Source: Hydrogenophaga sp. (GTDB lineage: Bacteria > Pseudomonadota > Gammaproteobacteria > Burkholderiales > Burkholderiaceae_C). Taken from it: a stretch of 24,603 bases of DNA. The stretch spans positions 1 through 24,603 of the forward strand of contig JAJNQE010000014.1 in the NCBI GenBank assembly GCA_021154985.1, written 5' to 3'. Below are positions 22,880 through 24,603 of the stretch, piece by piece; position 1 is the stretch's first letter, and the number at the start of each line of letters is the position of its first letter. The position numbers and the translations under genes were made by a program. The notes beneath the pieces were generated by a model that was given only the letters and a program-made list of their open reading frames with translations, searched no databases and was not told where the DNA came from.

Positions 22880-24603
22880 ATGCCCGTGAAGAAATCCAGC
22901 ACGCCCGTCCCGTCCCGCACAAAACCCGCCACGAAGGCCGCCTCCCGCGCCACCGCCCCGGCTTTGCCCCCGAAGAAAGCCCCTGCTGTGACCGAAAAGA
23001 CCCCTGCCAAAGCCGCCGCCAAGGCCGCTCCCGCCAAAGCCGCTGCCAAAAAGACCGCCGTCAAGGCCGTCGACACCGAATTGCTCGAAGACGCGCCGGC
23101 GAAGAAGAAGGCCGGCCGCCCGGCCAAAGCCGCTGCCGATGACAAGCCCGCCGCCAAACGCGGCCGCAAGCCCAAGGCAGACAGCAAGTCGTCTGGCGGC
23201 GACATGGACGATGCCGACCTGAGCGACATCGAAGACGACCTGACCGGCGAAGTCGAGGCCGAAGCGGTCGACACCTCGGCCACGACCGAGAAGGTCAAGC
23301 CGCTGCGCATGAAGATCAGCAAGGCGAAAGAGCGCGCGCTGATGAAGGAATTCGGCCTGGACGAGACCGTCCTGTCCGAAGAAGAAGCGCGCAACCGCCG
23401 CGAACGCCTCAAGACCCTGATCAAGCTGGGCAAAACGCGCGGCTACCTCACGCACGGCGAGATCAACGACCACCTGCCCGACAAGCTGGTGGAAGCCGAG
23501 ACGCTGGAAGTGGTGGTGTCCTTGCTCAACGACATGGGCGTGGCGGTGTACGAACAGACGCCTGATGCCGAAACCCTGCTGCTGAACAACACCGGCCCCA
23601 CCGCCGCCACCGAAGAAGAAGCCGAAGAAGAAGCCGAAGCCGCCCTGTCCACCGTGGACAGCGAATTCGGCCGCACCACCGACCCGGTGCGCATGTACAT
23701 GCGCGAAATGGGCACGGTGGAACTGCTGACGCGCGAAGGCGAGATTGAAATCGCCAAGCGCATCGAAGGCGGTCTGAACGACATGATGGCCGCCATCAGC
23801 GAGAGCCCGGCCACCATCGCCGAAATTCTGGTGATGGCCGAAGACATCCGCAACGGCAAGGTCGTCATCTCCACCGTGGTCGACGGCTTTGCCGACGCCG
23901 ACGCGGCCGACGACTACGTGGCCGAGGAAGACTTCGACGATTACGACGAAGCCGACGACGACGACGGCAAAGGCGGCTCCAAGGCGCTGACCCGCAAGCT
24001 CGAAGAGCTCAAGCGCGAAGCGCTGGACCGCTTCGATGCCATGCGCGTGCTGTTTGAAAAACTGCACAAGACCTACGACAAGGAAGGCTACGGCACGCCG
24101 ACCTACCTCAAGACGCAGAAAGCCATCACCGAAACGCTGATGTCGATCCGCTTCACCGCCAAGGCCATCGAGAAGCTGTGCAGCACCATGCGCAGCCAGG
24201 TGGACGATGTGCGCAAGAAAGAACGCGAACTGCGCCGCATCATCGTGGACAAGTGCGGCATGCCGCAGGAGAAGTTCATTGCCGACTTCCCGGCCAACCT
24301 GCTCAACCTGAAATGGGTGGAGAAGCAGGCCGCCGCCGGTAAGCCCTGGAGCGTGGTGATGGAGCGCAACATTCCGCCGGTGCAGGAACTGCAGCAAGGC
24401 TTGATGAACATCCAGAGCAGTGTGGTTGTGCCGTTGGCGCACCTCAAGGACATCCACAAGCGCATGAACTCGGGCGAGTCCACCTCGCGCGACGCCAAGA
24501 AGGAAATGATCGAGGCCAACCTGCGCCTGGTGATTTCGATCGCGAAGAAGTACACCAACCGCGGCCTGCAGTTCCTCGACCTGATCCAGGAAGGCAATAT
24601 CGG
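22880..24603 (+). CDS. rpoD: RNA polymerase primary sigma factor RpoD (sigma-70), 3' end outside window
   Basis: The first 574 residues of the housekeeping sigma factor. A Lys/Ala-rich N-terminal extension (1-105) with repeated AAK units and GRPAK / RGRKPK motifs is followed by an acidic stretch, region 1.1 (about 170-235), region 1.2 (DPVRMYMREMGTVELLTREG, 268-287), the non-conserved region with an Asp-rich patch, and the start of region 2 (EANLRLVISIAKKYTNRGLQ, then FLDLIQEGNI at the edge). Regions 2.2 to 4 lie beyond the window. GAGG is 5 nt before ATG 22880. It follows dnaG as in the macromolecular synthesis operon. Confidence 0.97.
   Translation, partial: MPVKKSSTPVPSRTKPATKAASRATAPALPPKKAPAVTEKTPAKAAAKAAPAKAAAKKTAVKAVDTELLEDAPAKKKAGRPAKAAADDKPAAKRGRKPKADSKSSGGDMDDADLSDIEDDLTGEVEAEAVDTSATTEKVKPLRMKISKAKERALMKEFGLDETVLSEEEARNRRERLKTLIKLGKTRGYLTHGEINDHLPDKLVEAETLEVVVSLLNDMGVAVYEQTPDAETLLLNNTGPTAATEEEAEEEAEAALSTVDSEFGRTTDPVRMYMREMGTVELLTREGEIEIAKRIEGGLNDMMAAISESPATIAEILVMAEDIRNGKVVISTVVDGFADADAADDYVAEEDFDDYDEADDDDGKGGSKALTRKLEELKREALDRFDAMRVLFEKLHKTYDKEGYGTPTYLKTQKAITETLMSIRFTAKAIEKLCSTMRSQVDDVRKKERELRRIIVDKCGMPQEKFIADFPANLLNLKWVEKQAAAGKPWSVVMERNIPPVQELQQGLMNIQSSVVVPLAHLKDIHKRMNSGESTSRDAKKEMIEANLRLVISIAKKYTNRGLQFLDLIQEGNI

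Noticed and set aside
23007..23070. GCCAAAGCCGC-type direct repeats as a repeat locus
   Set aside because: These are Ala-Ala-Lys codon repeats inside the rpoD N-terminal extension, not a DNA element.
22676..24457. 593-codon minus-strand open frame with Phe/Gly-rich runs
   Set aside because: It lies opposite rpoD, whose sigma-70 regions are unmistakable; the Gly/Phe runs mirror Ala/Lys/Glu codons of rpoD.

Overview
The window looks like core chromosome of a high-GC betaproteobacterium, most likely a member of the Comamonadaceae (Hydrogenophaga/Acidovorax-like). This is an inference from the family-level look of the proteins, the phasin gene, the dnaG-rpoD pair with a Lys/Ala-rich RpoD N-terminus, and an intergenic hairpin-rich element of a kind I remember from that family. 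No insertion sequence, phage gene, CRISPR array, tRNA or rRNA was seen. Almost every base is accounted for by conserved housekeeping or metabolic genes.

Layout: (1) At the left edge the 5' two thirds of an RND-efflux periplasmic adaptor gene (AcrA/MexA type, minus strand) diverges from an AcrR-like TetR regulator. The gap holds an inverted repeat whose arms and spacing match the E. coli acrAB operator as I remember it. (2) A six-gene minus-strand operon (mnhAB-C-D-E-F-G, 7482 down to 1494) encodes a complete group-2 Mrp/Pha cation/proton antiporter with fused A and B subunits. Its last gene overlaps the regulator tail-to-tail by 62 bp. (3) A second, tightly packed minus-strand cluster (13696 down to 7578) encodes a histone-deacetylase-like amidohydrolase, a hotdog thioesterase, a nitroreductase, an FKBP peptidyl-prolyl isomerase, a D-2-hydroxyacid dehydrogenase, RmuC and an MFS transporter. 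Most of its junctions overlap by about 4 bp or lie within 10 bp.

(4) A plus-strand phasin gene follows, with a clear sigma-70 promoter bracketed by near-identical TGCAG(T/C)GCAGCAA elements and a good intrinsic terminator. (5) A patatin-like lipoprotein gene (minus) and a ferric-iron periplasmic binding protein gene (plus) diverge. The AT-rich start of the patatin gene seems to double as the promoter and possible Fur site of the iron gene. (6) A PPK2 polyphosphate kinase gene (minus) converges on the iron gene through a repeat element and a perfect 15-bp two-way terminator hairpin. (7) A short-chain dehydrogenase of the HSD10/FadB2x type, preceded by a LiuR-like palindrome, leads into a gamma-glutamyltransferase lipoprotein gene. 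(8) The window ends with dnaG and the first three quarters of rpoD, without rpsU directly upstream.

I found no convincing undescribed multi-gene system. The most interesting signals are regulatory: the AcrR operator, the phasin promoter repeats, the overlapping patatin/iron control region with a probable leaderless start, the LiuR-like palindrome, and the 303-nt leader before rpoD.
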